Below are positions 8,423 through 19,996 of a stretch of 64,000 nucleotides of DNA, in pieces. A model generated the notes under the pieces. It saw only the letters and a list, made by a program, of their open reading frames with translations. It did no database searches and was not told the origin of the DNA. Location of the stretch: NCBI RefSeq assembly GCF_002081715.1, contig NZ_MUKP01000012.1, positions 1 through 64,000 of the forward strand, given 5' to 3'. The DNA is from Nocardia donostiensis (lineage in GTDB: Bacteria; Actinomycetota; Actinomycetes; Mycobacteriales; Mycobacteriaceae). Each line of letters starts with the position of its first letter. Position 1 is the stretch's first letter. The translations under genes and the position numbers were made by a program.

Positions 8423-8698
8423 GCTGTGCGGTGCTCCCTTCGATGCCGGTATTCAGCCATTGTGACCCCGTGACAACTGCTGCTGCCCGTTTCTGTGATT
8501 AATTCCGGTGTGAGTTGCCACGCTGTTGGGAAAGATTGGTGGCCTGCCGCTCGCCGACGCCTACCATGGGGGCCGCATTACCATAGAGCCAGCTGCGGCT
8601 TTCGTACGCAGCGAGCTGCGGCTTCCGCGCTGCGTGAGCCGTCCCCCGGGTGGGTCCCGGGCGACCGACAACCATCGACCAGAGGACTGACGAGACTC

Positions 8699-11539
<2,841 letters not shown>

Positions 11540-11544
11540 GCGTC

Positions 11545-11590
11545 GACCGACGAAGGCGCCCACGAGAACTCGTGGGCGCCTTCGTCGGTC
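11545..11590 (+). terminator. 22-bp perfect hairpin terminator of secA
   Basis: A perfect 22-bp inverted repeat (11545-11566 with 11569-11590) starts five bases after the secA stop. There is no U-tract, as is usual in high-GC actinobacteria. It marks the end of the conserved block and the left border of the accessory region. Confidence 0.85.
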
Positions 11591-11835
11591 CACCGTCAAT
11601 CTCACGAAGATATACGCGGAGGTTTTGCAGAAGCCGCACGCACCGAGAACGCCTAGACCGTTGACGTGATGATTGCGTCGATGTGTTATTGGGTTTGTGC
11701 TGTTTCCGACGCCCGCTGTTGACGGCAGTGGACGCTGAGGTGCTGGCTCGAGTTCGACGAGTCACCGCACCTGGCTCTGGGATAAGATCGGTAGCATTTC
11801 TGCAGGTGAACACCGTCGGTTGGAGAGGTGGAGCT

Positions 11836-12453
11836 GTGAGTGCCGCACTCGACGTCAGTTCCTCCTTCGGGCTGGGGCCCTACACCGCGGAGGACCTTCA
11901 CAACAGCCCTGACGAGGGGAAGGGTTTCGAACTGTGGAACGGATGGCTGATCGAGAAGATGTCGCCGTCGCTGCGTCATAACCGAATGAGCCGAGGCCTC
12001 CGTCACCTGTTCATCGAAGCGGCCAGGCGCGCGGAAGCCGACGTATTGGTCGACGGGGGCGACTACGAGTTCACGTTCCCCACTGGGATCCGCATACCGG
12101 ATGTCTTCGTTCTCGACGCGAAAGCGGAGGAGATCGGAGTCGCGGACGACGAAACCTACATCGACCCGGCCAACCTGCTATTGGTGGCGGAGGTCGTCTC
12201 CCCCAGGAGCGGGAGCGAGGCGCACGACCGCAAGATCAAACGGGATGAGTACGCGCTCGCCGGTATCCCGCACTACTGGATCGTCGATTTCCGGCCCATT
12301 CCGCGGATCGAGGCACTCGACCTCGAGCACGGCCGCTACGTCCGCAGCAGCATGGTGACCGGTGACGAAGTGCTGGTCGTAGAAAGGCCTTTCGAGATCA
12401 GTGTGTCGCCGACGGTGCTGTACGAACTCGGCCGCCGCGACTTCGCCGGCTAG
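11836..12453 (+). CDS. Uma2 family (DUF820) restriction-like endonuclease fold protein
   Basis: The 205-residue product matches the Uma2 family, a PD-(D/E)xK nuclease-fold group of unknown physiological function. Family features are GKGFELWNGWLIEKMSPS near the N-terminus, the core GIRIPDVFVLDA, then LLLVAEVVSPRSGSEAHDRK (catalytic-type E and K region) and YALAGIPHYWIVD. The GTG at 11836 has GGAGAGGTGGAG directly upstream. Such genes are common and highly duplicated in cyanobacteria and actinobacteria. It is the first accessory gene after secA, with gene fragments downstream. Confidence 0.87.
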   Translation: MSAALDVSSSFGLGPYTAEDLHNSPDEGKGFELWNGWLIEKMSPSLRHNRMSRGLRHLFIEAARRAEADVLVDGGDYEFTFPTGIRIPDVFVLDAKAEEIGVADDETYIDPANLLLVAEVVSPRSGSEAHDRKIKRDEYALAGIPHYWIVDFRPIPRIEALDLEHGRYVRSSMVTGDEVLVVERPFEISVSPTVLYELGRRDFAG

Positions 12454-12467
12454 CCTGATCAGGCTTC

Positions 12468-12592
12468 GAGGTTGTCCGGCTGTGTGCGCATGCCTGTGAG
12501 ACGGCGGTGATGTCGAATGAGGCGTTGTGCGCGACCACCGGCAGTCCGGCGATGATGTCGAGCACTTCGGGCCAGCGTTGGGCGAAGGTGGG
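12468..12592 (-). pseudogene. Remnant of a DEDDh 3'-5' exonuclease
   Basis: The minus strand encodes about 40 residues including LDIIAGLPVVAHNASFD. This is the Exo II motif neighbourhood of DnaQ-type exonucleases (HNASFD). It lacks the DxE start, the C-terminal HxxxxD and any start codon context, and it runs into the Uma2 end. This is a clear fragment, not an active gene. Confidence 0.7.
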
Positions 12593-12594
12593 CT

Positions 12595-13095
12595 ACCGCG
12601 TCACCCCCCCGCCAGCGACCTGTATTCGCTGGGCTGCCTCATTCACGAAGAGCGCTACGCCCTCGCCGCCATCATCCCCAACGCCGCCGACACTTACGCA
12701 GCTAAGTAGCTGCCGCCTGGTCCCTCGGCGGCGAACACCGCCGCGTGGAAAAGGAATACGCTGCCCTCGTCGACGCCTACCTCCGCGTCGAAGACCGCTA
12801 CAGCACCTCTGCCTGGGACTGCCGAGCCAACGCCGCCCCCAGCCGCCTCGTCATCGGCCACATCGCCGAAGGTTTCGCCGCCCTACACATCCTCCTGGAC
12901 GAAGTAATCGCCGCCACCGGCGACGGCTCCGACCACGTTCTCGAATTGCGCCTCGAAATCGGCGAACTACTTTCCAACACAGACAAAGCGGCAGCGAGGG
13001 CCTTCCTCGAACCGCTGTACGACGACCTGTGCCTGATCAAAGGCCCCGACGACGAACTGTCCCAGTGCGTGGCAGAACTACTGAAAAACCTGTGA
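12595..13095 (+). pseudogene. Remnant of a serine/threonine protein kinase with C-terminal helical repeats
   Basis: The first piece reads PPASDLYSLGCLIHE, the conserved subdomain IX region of bacterial Ser/Thr kinases. It breaks into a stop at 12709 after an unrelated tail. A second open piece in another frame (about 12722-13095) begins LGGEHRRVEKEYAALV and ends AFLEPLYDDLCLIKGPDDE. It resembles the helical, TPR-like C-terminal region of actinobacterial kinases. ATP-binding and catalytic loops are absent. I read this as one decayed kinase gene. The second piece taken alone could be called a 116-residue hypothetical protein. Confidence 0.6.
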
Positions 13096-13324
13096 GCAAA
13101 GCCAGGCCCTCATCCGACGCCGCACGTAGGACATTCAGTCTGTGTACGAAGCGGGGCCCGGCGCTGTCTCGACAGGGCAGCGGTGTGAATCAGCTTCTGC
13201 GACGGAAGCCCCATAGGCGGGTCCCCTCGTAAATGTTGCTCCAAAGAGCGGAAGATGTTTGACTGGCGGCGAAGCAGGAGCCACGCCGCCGACGCTGTGA
13301 CGTGGCAGGTGGGAAGAGGTATGC

Positions 13325-13648
13325 ATGGGGGGCACGCGTCGCTCTCGAAGTCTGGGCAAGATTGCTGTCGTCATCACGCGGATCGGCGCTCTGCTGGCCG
13401 AAGGGCTGTTGCGCCGTGAACTTCTGGTGGGTGCTGTTCTGCTGTCGTCGTTCACGGTCGTGATGGGTCTGACCTCGGATGGTGCTGCGTGGAAAGCGGG
13501 CTATTGCGCGGCGGGTGGGCTAGGAATCGCAGCATCGTTCGTTGTTATGCGTAGGGAATGGCGGCTGCAGTGGTTGGGTTCCGTCGGCATATGTTTGTTC
13601 AACGTGATACTGCTGGTTGTGCACGGGAGACTTTCCGGGAAAATTTGA
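13325..13648 (+). CDS. Small membrane protein, unknown (107 aa)
   Basis: This small protein has a basic N-terminus (RRSRSLGKI) followed by three hydrophobic segments (about 35-50, 57-75, 83-98), so it is predicted to sit in the membrane. I do not recognise a family. An internally deleted copy of the gene and its upstream 100 bases lies at about 15.97-16.27 kb, so this DNA was duplicated. The next gene downstream, 36 bases on, is a type VII-like substrate, so a linked role is possible but unproven. The start is ATG 13325, with GGGAAGAGG upstream. Confidence 0.6.
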   Translation: MGGTRRSRSLGKIAVVITRIGALLAEGLLRRELLVGAVLLSSFTVVMGLTSDGAAWKAGYCAAGGLGIAASFVVMRREWRLQWLGSVGICLFNVILLVVHGRLSGKI

Positions 13649-13684
13649 AACTCTTACACAAAATAATACCTACTAGGGGACGTA

Positions 13685-14686
13685 ATGGCACCGGTGACCG
13701 CAGTTGAGATCAGCGACCTTCGTGGTTGGGCCGCTCAGGTCGGACGATCCGGAACTCATCTTTTCGAAGGTCATAATTATGCTATTCGGAATGTAAACGA
13801 TCCAGATTTTGGTCGTATTATGAATCTGATCAAGAGCGACTACGAGACTCTGCTTCCGGCTCTGCATGATGTGCTGCTGGCGAGTAGCGAGAATATGGAT
13901 AAGGCCAAGCTGGCATTAGAGATAACGGCCAACGACTACGTTGACGTCGACCGGAAGATCGCCGGGTCGCTCGCCGGTCCGGACAGTAACGTGCCAGTCG
14001 ACGTTGTCGACGACGGCGCCGCCGACGGTTTCGGTGACATATCTTCCCCTACCGAACATCTAAAGGATCCTAACAGGGGTGACAAGGAGATGCCGAAGGT
14101 GTCATTCGGTATCGCATGGGACAAGGTATGTGACCTGTTGGTTATGTTGGGTGCATCGGACCCCCGGACGAAGGTCGCCGCGTTGCTGGCGGGCGATATT
14201 CCCAAGACCACCGGCCAGGCCGACGCCTGGCGAAAGCTGGCCGAGTTCGTGGACGATGTGCAAGGCAACCTCGCGGCCGGACAGACCGCGATATCGAAAA
14301 CATGGACAGGCGAAGCGTCGACGGCCGCGGCTGGGCACTTTCAATCGTGGAACACGAAGTTCGATCGTATCGAGTCGATTATGAAGAAAACCGCGCAATA
14401 CCTCGATGATGCTGCCGGGCAGGCGGTGAATCTGGCGCAGAATGCGACCGACACTTTCGTATTGATAGTGAGTCTGCTCACCGCAGCGTTCACGAAGGCG
14501 TCCATCCCGCTCTACGGGCAGGCCTATCTGGCTGCAAAAGGGTGGGAGGCTTTCAAGCTCTACAAAGCTGTGGTGACCGTGCTGAACCTGTTTCTCACAT
14601 TGTTGCGCACAATCAAGAACCTGTTCGTATCGGCGATCGGCGAGTTCAGTAGGGAGTCGCTGCCGAAGCCGCCGCAGGTCCGATGA
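13685..14686 (+). CDS. Orphan WXG-type (type VII secretion-like) protein, 333 aa
   Basis: The N-terminal 90 residues are helical and resemble the EspC/WXG-like N-domains found ahead of type VII substrates. A WXG motif occurs centrally (WTG at 207-209 in KTWTGEASTAAAG), followed by a helix and two hydrophobic segments (about 252-270 and 290-315). The length fits two helical hairpins rather than a full toxin, and no C-terminal enzyme domain is seen. No ESX ATPase or channel gene is in the window, so it would rely on a system elsewhere. The ATG at 13685 follows AGGGGA. A small acidic partner gene lies 20 bases downstream. Confidence 0.7.
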   Translation: MAPVTAVEISDLRGWAAQVGRSGTHLFEGHNYAIRNVNDPDFGRIMNLIKSDYETLLPALHDVLLASSENMDKAKLALEITANDYVDVDRKIAGSLAGPDSNVPVDVVDDGAADGFGDISSPTEHLKDPNRGDKEMPKVSFGIAWDKVCDLLVMLGASDPRTKVAALLAGDIPKTTGQADAWRKLAEFVDDVQGNLAAGQTAISKTWTGEASTAAAGHFQSWNTKFDRIESIMKKTAQYLDDAAGQAVNLAQNATDTFVLIVSLLTAAFTKASIPLYGQAYLAAKGWEAFKLYKAVVTVLNLFLTLLRTIKNLFVSAIGEFSRESLPKPPQVR

Positions 14687-14705
14687 AGGAGTCAGGAGTA
14701 CAGTT

Positions 14706-15053
14706 ATGGCAATAGCGGACCGAGGTGACGAGTTCGGTTCCGTCCTGGAAGAGCTCACATCAGCGCTGAGCGACTTGAAGCAGGAGGTAGAACGGCTCGC
14801 CCAGGGGAATGTGACGACCGCAGAAGAAGCTCGGCAGTTGCAGGAGTTAGCCGAGTCCGGTGAGTTGGGCCCGGAAATGGAACAGGCAGCCGGCTTAGTT
14901 GTCAGCGGCGCAGAAACGTGGGATTCGCTGTTCTCCGGACAGTCGGCGAACTCGTCTCTGCTCTTTCCTGTCATGGAAGCAAATGCTGCCCGCTATGGAG
15001 CGGATTTCAGTGCGAAAATCAGGTCGGAGCCCGAACCCGATGTAGTGGAATGA
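14706..15053 (+). CDS. Small acidic helical protein, partner of the WXG-type gene
   Basis: The 115-residue protein is strongly acidic and mostly helical (SVLEELTSALSDLKQEVERL, then ARQLQELAESGELG), with no signal peptide or membrane segment. It starts at ATG 14706 with AGGAG seven bases upstream and lies 20 bases behind the WXG-type gene, so they are probably co-transcribed. A chaperone, co-substrate or immunity role is conceivable by position only. I do not recognise the family. Confidence 0.6.
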   Translation: MAIADRGDEFGSVLEELTSALSDLKQEVERLAQGNVTTAEEARQLQELAESGELGPEMEQAAGLVVSGAETWDSLFSGQSANSSLLFPVMEANAARYGADFSAKIRSEPEPDVVE

Positions 15054-15310
15054 ACGGCTTCGTCAACGTCCCTCGCCACGACTCGGCCTGTCGTTGGTTA
15101 TAGGCGTGGAGGGCTAGCAGCGCGGCGTCGCAGACGAAGAACCGGTCGTTGCGTCCTTCGGTGCGTGGGCGGATCAGCCCGAGCTGGACCAGCTTCTCGA
15201 GGCCTTCGTTCGCTGCTTGATATGACACGGTGTGCAGTTCGGCGGCCGGCCTGGCGGTGCGCATCGGGTATCCGATGAGGTCGGGGCGATGAGAGCTGCG
15301 GCACTGCGCG
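15019..15310 (-). pseudogene. Remnant of a Fic-type protein C-terminus
   Basis: The minus strand encodes a winged-helix-like piece (HTVSYQAANEGLEKLVQLG, then DRFFVCDAALLAL) typical of the C-terminal domain of Fic-family proteins. The catalytic HPFxxGNGR core is missing and there is no adequate start. The fragment overlaps the 3' end of the acidic gene on the other strand. Confidence 0.55.
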
Positions 15311-15315
15311 ATGGA

Positions 15316-15696
15316 TCAGTCCCGGTAAATCTTTACGTAAGCGTTTGTAGCGGTCCCGATACTCATGGGACCCAAGCATGAGGCTGTGCTGTGACCGGAT
15401 GGACTGAAGGAGCCACTCCACGAGCCTTGGTAAGGGCCGATGGCCATGAGTGGAAAGGCATTAGGCACGCCGTGCAGGCCGAAACACTCGACGATCAGAG
15501 CGTACTCCCGCCCAACGGGTGCGTCGTTGTCGTGGCATGTTGCCGTCGCGCTGACCAGGTCCCGCGTGGTGACGCAGTCCTGCGGCGCGGCTTGGGCCGT
15601 ACCGGAGCCGAGTACCGTGGCGAAGGCCGAAGCCGAGGCGGCGGCAAGGATGATTCGTGCGGCGGCGGTTGTCGTCCTTCTCATGCGGAATCCCAT
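15316..15696 (-). CDS. Small secreted protein with cysteine pairs, unknown
   Basis: The product (about 126 aa) has a Sec signal peptide: a basic start MRRTTTAAAR, a hydrophobic stretch to about residue 32, and a likely cut after GTAQA. The mature part of about 90 residues contains four cysteines (in DCVTT, ATCHD, VECFG and SCLG), likely forming disulfides outside the cell. No family is recognised. Two ATG starts (15696 and 15684) are possible and neither has a strong ribosome site. Confidence 0.6.
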   Translation of the reverse strand: MGFRMRRTTTAAARIILAAASASAFATVLGSGTAQAAPQDCVTTRDLVSATATCHDNDAPVGREYALIVECFGLHGVPNAFPLMAIGPYQGSWSGSFSPSGHSTASCLGPMSIGTATNAYVKIYRD

Positions 15697-16051
15697 CTTC
15701 GGAGTTTCTTGACCATCGCTTGCGTACTGTGAGCTGTTACGAATAGTGGGACAACGACCGTGGCAGGCGGCATCGATCCACTGCCGCGAGCCGGCACCAA
15801 CTCACTGGGCTCAATCGGGGCTGCCAAGGGATAGGTCATGGAAGCCAAGCAAGATCGCGGCGTCGGATTTCACCTGATGCGACATTCGTCCGGCTGGGAC
15901 CGACATCGAGATCCGCTGACAGACCACGTCACAGACCGCCGACAGAACCATCTGTAGGCCTTCTTTCCTCGATAGGTGTTGCTCTGAGAGCCGCAAAGCG
16001 ATTGGCTGGCAGCACGTTCGGGGTCACGTCGTCGCAGCCGAGGCATGGCAG
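15697..16051. other. Intergenic, 355 bp, no gene seen
   Basis: The left part should hold the promoter of the secreted-protein gene. From about 15970 the sequence begins to match the region upstream of the membrane-protein gene (13225-13324), marking the edge of a duplication. A short open frame at 15811-15996 on the minus strand has no support. Confidence 0.5.
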
Positions 16052-16258
16052 ATGGGAAGGTACGTATGGGGCGCGCGTCGCTCTCGGAGTCCCGGCAAGA
16101 TTGTTACCGCAACCACGCGGAACGGCGCTCTGTTGGTCGAAAGGCTGTTACGCCGTGAATCACTGGTGGGTGCTGTTCCGCTGTCGTCGTTCACGGTCGT
16201 GATGGGTCTGGGTGGTTACTGCTGGTTGTGCACGGAAGGCTTTCGAGAGCGCCTCTGA
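16052..16258 (+). pseudogene. Internally deleted duplicate of the 13325 membrane-protein gene
   Basis: Starting with the same RRSRS-GKI basic segment, this frame matches the first half of the 13325 gene (shared LLRRE-LVGAV-LSSFTVVMGL). It then jumps to a sequence that corresponds, at DNA level, to the last 40 bases of that gene (CTGCTGGTTGTGCACGG). About 130 bases, encoding two membrane segments, are missing and the frame is changed. This is a decayed second copy. Confidence 0.75.
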
Positions 16259-16372
16259 GAACTCAGCCTCGGGTGCGTTTTGAAGCTTACTCGGTCTTGA
16301 CCCTTATCTTCGGGGTCGTATCCGGCTGCGGTGTGGCGCGTTCGACCGTCGCGGTGAGCTTGGGCAGTGTGT

Positions 16373-16729
16373 CTACACATCAGGGCGGGCGAGCGCATCA
16401 TCGAGCGGAACAGTGTTACGTGCGGCGAACATGCGGCGGGCGCGAAGTTCGGCCCGAGTCCGCGGCCGGTATTTCGGTTCTCGGCCGCAGCCGCACGGTT
16501 CGAAACCCTCGTAACGCAGTCCGGTGCCGACCACGGCAGCGACTACCGACCAGGCCCGGGTGTCACGGTGAGGGGGCGCCGCGAAATCATGCCCCGCACA
16601 CAGCATAGGTGTACTGCATCGTGTGCAATGATGCGCTGTACCGGCCGTCGGCGGGTGCCGCTTGAACGACACTCGGCACTCCACGCACACATAGTGCAGT
16701 TTGTAGTGCACGAAAGCGTAGGTACACAT
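16373..16729 (-). CDS. Small zinc-ribbon-like protein, unknown
   Basis: The 118-residue product begins MCTYAFVHYKLHYVCVECR and has cysteine pairs CVEC and CTRC about 27 residues apart, plus CGC near the C-terminus. This suggests a zinc-binding ribbon. Similar small proteins are widespread in actinobacteria and have sometimes been labelled deoxyxylulose-5-phosphate synthase, which nothing here supports. The cytosolic role is unknown. The ATG at 16729 is preferred because conserved-looking sequence begins there; the frame is open a little further upstream. Confidence 0.6.
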   Translation of the reverse strand: MCTYAFVHYKLHYVCVECRVSFKRHPPTAGTAHHCTRCSTPMLCAGHDFAAPPHRDTRAWSVVAAVVGTGLRYEGFEPCGCGREPKYRPRTRAELRARRMFAARNTVPLDDALARPDV

Positions 16730-17163
16730 GAAGCGACGGTATCCCGATTGGTCCGGCCCGGCCATCGCTTGACATCAGCGCTGGGGAGTTCCCGTTGGCC
16801 GACAACCTGCTCGGCTGACGCTGTGGGCCAGTGGTTCCATCTCGGTCAGGCCGGAATAGGCGAGTCGATTGCTCGTCATGCGTGGCGTCGCTATGGTGCG
16901 CTCACCGTGCACGATGCTCCCCGTCAGCTGGGCTCGGCGGGCGCGTGCGCGCAGGGCAGCCTGCCGATTCCTGGCACCGTCAATGTAGAGGGGCTCCCGG
17001 TGCGACTGAAGTTTCCACACTATCTGTCGTAACCCGAGAACCCCTGAGCCAGCGACTCTTGCCTGCTCGTGTTCGTCGTGCCCGGCTCGCACATCGCATC
17101 TGAGCCGACAGGCGCAGACGAATATCCGCGCACGACGACTTCGGGTCATTCTGTAGATCTCGC
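16730..17163. other. Intergenic, about 430 bp, no supported gene
   Basis: Open frames exist on both strands (for example + up to 17032 and - up to 17149), but none shows a recognisable domain or a good ribosome site. They may be decayed sequence. The right end must carry the promoter of the 17164 gene. Confidence 0.4.
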
Positions 17164-17739
17164 ATGATGGTGTTCATGATCGGTAACGGTGACGAGGCCG
17201 AATCCGAGGTTGTGACCGCAGAGATGTTTGGACAGATGTCCATACGTGCTGTCGGCAACCTCAGGCAAAGCGGACAGGACGCCGGATGTCCGGTGTTCGC
17301 GGAGCGGATGGTGCAAGTACTACTGGACGGGCTGCGTTCACTGGACGAACTGCCACGCGATGATCCGTTCTGGCAGGGGACCAACCACTTGACCACGGTG
17401 TACAAATTGCAGAAGTACGCTCAGCAGCGGCTCGAACACACCCCCGAGGATCATGCTGCTCGATGGGCGTTGGTTGCCATCGATCTGGCATTCGGGGCCA
17501 TCGACGGCGGTCTGTCCTGGCTCGGGCCGCTGATCGCGGACGACGTAGCCGTCGTCGACGCCGCGGTCATCATTGCGAACTGGGTCGAGGAACTGATCGG
17601 ACTGGATGCCTCTGACGCGCTCCGCGCAGCCTGCGCTTGGGCTGATTCGGATAGGCTTCGCGCGCTGGCGCGAACCGATGACGGCCCGGCGATCCACCGC
17701 ATACTCGCTCTACTCGGGCACACCGTCGTCGACGGCTAG
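17164..17739 (+). CDS. Hypothetical protein, mostly helical, 191 aa
   Basis: This soluble, acidic, alpha-helical protein has no signal peptide, repeats or metal motif, and I do not recognise a family. The central part (DHAARWALVAIDLAFGAIDGG and following) is moderately hydrophobic but broken by charges. A second ATG at 17176 is equally possible, and neither has a clear Shine-Dalgarno. Codon use (strong third-position GC) supports real coding. Confidence 0.55.
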   Translation: MMVFMIGNGDEAESEVVTAEMFGQMSIRAVGNLRQSGQDAGCPVFAERMVQVLLDGLRSLDELPRDDPFWQGTNHLTTVYKLQKYAQQRLEHTPEDHAARWALVAIDLAFGAIDGGLSWLGPLIADDVAVVDAAVIIANWVEELIGLDASDALRAACAWADSDRLRALARTDDGPAIHRILALLGHTVVDG

Positions 17740-17887
17740 TCCGTCATCTCTGTGCGCGCCGACCAATGGCAGGCGTTTCTCGCACCGACCTCGGCTTGCA
17801 GGCGGCGTGAATTGCCCTGCATGGTGGTGCTCTGCTAACGGTTCAGGTGACTGTCTATTAGCAGATTCAGCGGCAGACGAACCAGCG

Positions 17888-18286
17888 CTATGTAGCAGGT
17901 TGGATCACGATCGCGGTGCCGTAAGCAGCCACCTCGCTCATGGTGCCTGCGATCTCGTTGCAGTCGAAGCGCATCGCGATGACCGCGTTGGCGCCAAGAG
18001 ACATGGCTTGCTGGCACATTCGCATGATCGCCTCGTGCCGGGACTGATAGAGCAATTGGGTGTACTCGGGGATTTCGCCACCGCCGAGCGACCGGAAACC
18101 GGCGGCGAAGTTCGAACCGAAGCTGCGACTGCGTACTGTCAGGCCGGCTACCTCGCCGAACACTCGCACGATCTGGTGTCCCGGAACATCGTTCATAGTG
18201 GAGACCAAGATCGGGAACTGTGGTCCCGGTGGCTGCTGCTGCGGGTGGGGCTGCGGCGGAGGTTGGTGCGGGTAGGGCTGGTTCAC
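17888..18286 (-). CDS. YbjQ/UPF0145 family protein
   Basis: After a proline/glutamine-rich N-terminus (about 20 residues) the protein has the YbjQ-type heavy-metal-binding fold. It shows ILVSTMNDVPGHQIVRVFGEV, then RSFGSNFAAGFRSL, then SRHEAIMRMCQQAMSLGANA and VIAMRFDCNEIAGTMSEVAA. The family forms pentamers of unclear function. The GTG at 18286 was chosen; the frame runs to a TTG at 18316. Length is 132 residues against about 105 for the bare family, the excess being the Pro/Gln head. Confidence 0.85.
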   Translation of the reverse strand: MNQPYPHQPPPQPHPQQQPPGPQFPILVSTMNDVPGHQIVRVFGEVAGLTVRSRSFGSNFAAGFRSLGGGEIPEYTQLLYQSRHEAIMRMCQQAMSLGANAVIAMRFDCNEIAGTMSEVAAYGTAIVIQPAT

Positions 18287-18474
18287 GTGCGAGATGTTAC
18301 GGCTGAAGCGGTGCAACGTCCCCGGTCCCGCCCGGCGCGGACATGCGGTGTCGGCGGAAATGCTGCCTGCGCCGATGACACTTCCCGCTGACCGGGCGGT
18401 AGCGCTGCAGCACCCGCGGTGGCTCGGTTTACTTTATTGCCTGATCTCGTGTCGGTAGTCCTGAGGAGTTCCCG

Positions 18475-19011
18475 ATGCATTACCCAGCCGCCGAACCCGT
18501 CATGCAGGTCGGGTATGTCGTTGCCGATCTGGACGCCGGCATCCAGCAGTGGGTGGAGCACACAGGGATCGGTCCGTGGACCGTGTTTCGTGGCGCGAAG
18601 CTCGATGGCCGCTACGCGGGGCGCGATACCACCGTGACCATGGACGTGGCGATGGGCTACACGGGTGAACTGCAGATCGAGCTCATGCAGATCACGTCCT
18701 CTACGCCGTCGCCATACGCGAACGAGACCGGTGTTCCGAAACTCGGCCCGCACCATATCGCCTGGATCACCGACGATCTCGATGCGTCGGTCGCGCAGGC
18801 GCGCGAGCGTGGACTCGACGTGCTGTTCGCGGCGGAAGGGCCGGGCACGAAGATCGCCTACCTGCAGTCCGCAGCGGAGCCGGGGGTCGTTTTCGAGTAC
18901 ATCCAGAGCGACGGGATGCGGGAGATGGTCGCCCACGGTATCGAGCAGGCGCGCACATGGGACGGCTCCGACCCTGTCCGCGTGGTGTCTCCGGACGTGC
19001 CGAATCGATGA
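18475..19011 (+). CDS. VOC family (glyoxalase-like) protein
   Basis: This 178-residue protein has the two beta-alpha-beta modules of the vicinal oxygen chelate superfamily. Module one begins VMQVGYVVADLDAGIQQWVE, and module two contains GPHHIAWITDDLDASVAQAR and ends with the acidic ligand region VVFEYIQ. The substrate is unknown; methylmalonyl-CoA-epimerase-like and dioxygenase-like members share this layout. It starts at ATG 18475 after GAGGAG. The decayed kshA follows 23 bases later, so it belonged to that transcript, possibly a steroid or aromatic catabolic set. Confidence 0.8.
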   Translation: MHYPAAEPVMQVGYVVADLDAGIQQWVEHTGIGPWTVFRGAKLDGRYAGRDTTVTMDVAMGYTGELQIELMQITSSTPSPYANETGVPKLGPHHIAWITDDLDASVAQARERGLDVLFAAEGPGTKIAYLQSAAEPGVVFEYIQSDGMREMVAHGIEQARTWDGSDPVRVVSPDVPNR

Positions 19012-19034
19012 ATCGGATCAGCGGAAGGAACACG

Positions 19035-19948
19035 ATGACCACCGAAAATGCCGAAGTCGACGAGGTCAGGCAGATCGAATCGGGTACCAACCCCCCGGTT
19101 CGCCCGAGGCTGGCATTGCCTTGGCCTGCTCCGGGGTTTCCAGGACGGCCGACCGCATCAGATCGATGCCTTCGGAACGTCGCTGGTGGTGTTCCAGTCC
19201 GAGTCATACGGCAAGCTGCACGTGTTGGATGCGTTCTGCCGGCATATGGGTGGCAACCTCGCCCACGGCACCGTGAAGGGCGATTCGATCGCCTGCCCGT
19301 TCCATGATTGGCGCTGGGGCGGCAACGGCAAATGCACCGGCATCCCCTATGCACTACGCCTTCCCCCGCTATTTCAAGGGTGTCTTCGAAGGACACGTCG
19401 CCACCCAGATCATGCACTCCACGCCGCGCCACGACATGGTGGTCGGCACCAGCTACGACGACCCCAATTCGACTCTGCGCTCGGAGGCGTCCTATTACGG
19501 ACCGTCCTACATGATCGACCGCCTCTGCAGCGAGGCCAACGGCATGACCATCGAGACCATCCTGATCAGCTCGCACTACCCGGTCAGCCCGGACTCCTTC
19601 GTGTTGCAGTACGGCGCGATCGTGAAGAAGATCCCCGGACTGTCCGAGGAGGAGAACGCGACCATGGGAGCCAAGTTCGTCGAAGGCGTCGAGTCGGGCT
19701 TCGAACAGGACGTCGAGATCTGGAAGAACAAGGCGCGCACCGACAACCCACTGCTGTCGGAGGAAGATGGCCCTGTCTACCAGCAGCGCCGCTGGTACCA
19801 GCAGTTCTACGTCGACGTCGAGGACATCACCGACGATATGGTGCGGCGCTTCGAGTTCGAGATCGACACCACCCGCGCGGTGCAGAGCTGGGAAGCCGAA
19901 GTCGCCGAAAACATCGAACGCGCTGCCGGACAACCCGCTGAAGCCTGA
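19035..19948 (+). pseudogene. kshA: kshA-like Rieske oxygenase, frameshifted and internally deleted
   Basis: Three frames are needed to read this gene. Frame one gives the start MTTENAEVDEVRQIESGTNP, a typical KshA N-terminus. A one-base change in a C run near 19094-19099 shifts to frame two, which carries the Rieske ligands in FCRHMGGNLAHG and CPFHDWRWGG. Near 19350 the sequence jumps to a third frame beginning HYAFPRYFKGVFEG and then runs intact to the C-terminus. The jump removes roughly 85 residues, including the mononuclear-iron ligands. KshA is the oxygenase of 3-ketosteroid 9-alpha-hydroxylase, which opens steroid ring B with KshB. This copy cannot work. Confidence 0.88.
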
Positions 19949-19996
19949 CCGCGAACCTGCGGAGCCCGCCACATCACCCTCAGCAGGAGACATGCT

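Noticed and set aside
13685..15053. Complete type VII secretion system
   Set aside because: Only substrate-like proteins are present; no EccC ATPase, EccD channel or mycosin gene occurs in the window.
15811..15996. 61-codon minus-strand frame
   Set aside because: It has no domain and no ribosome site, and it lies partly in duplicated non-coding sequence.
18412..19034. KstR-type operator near the kshA relic
   Set aside because: I could not find a convincing AAC-NN-GTT centred palindrome before the VOC/kshA genes.
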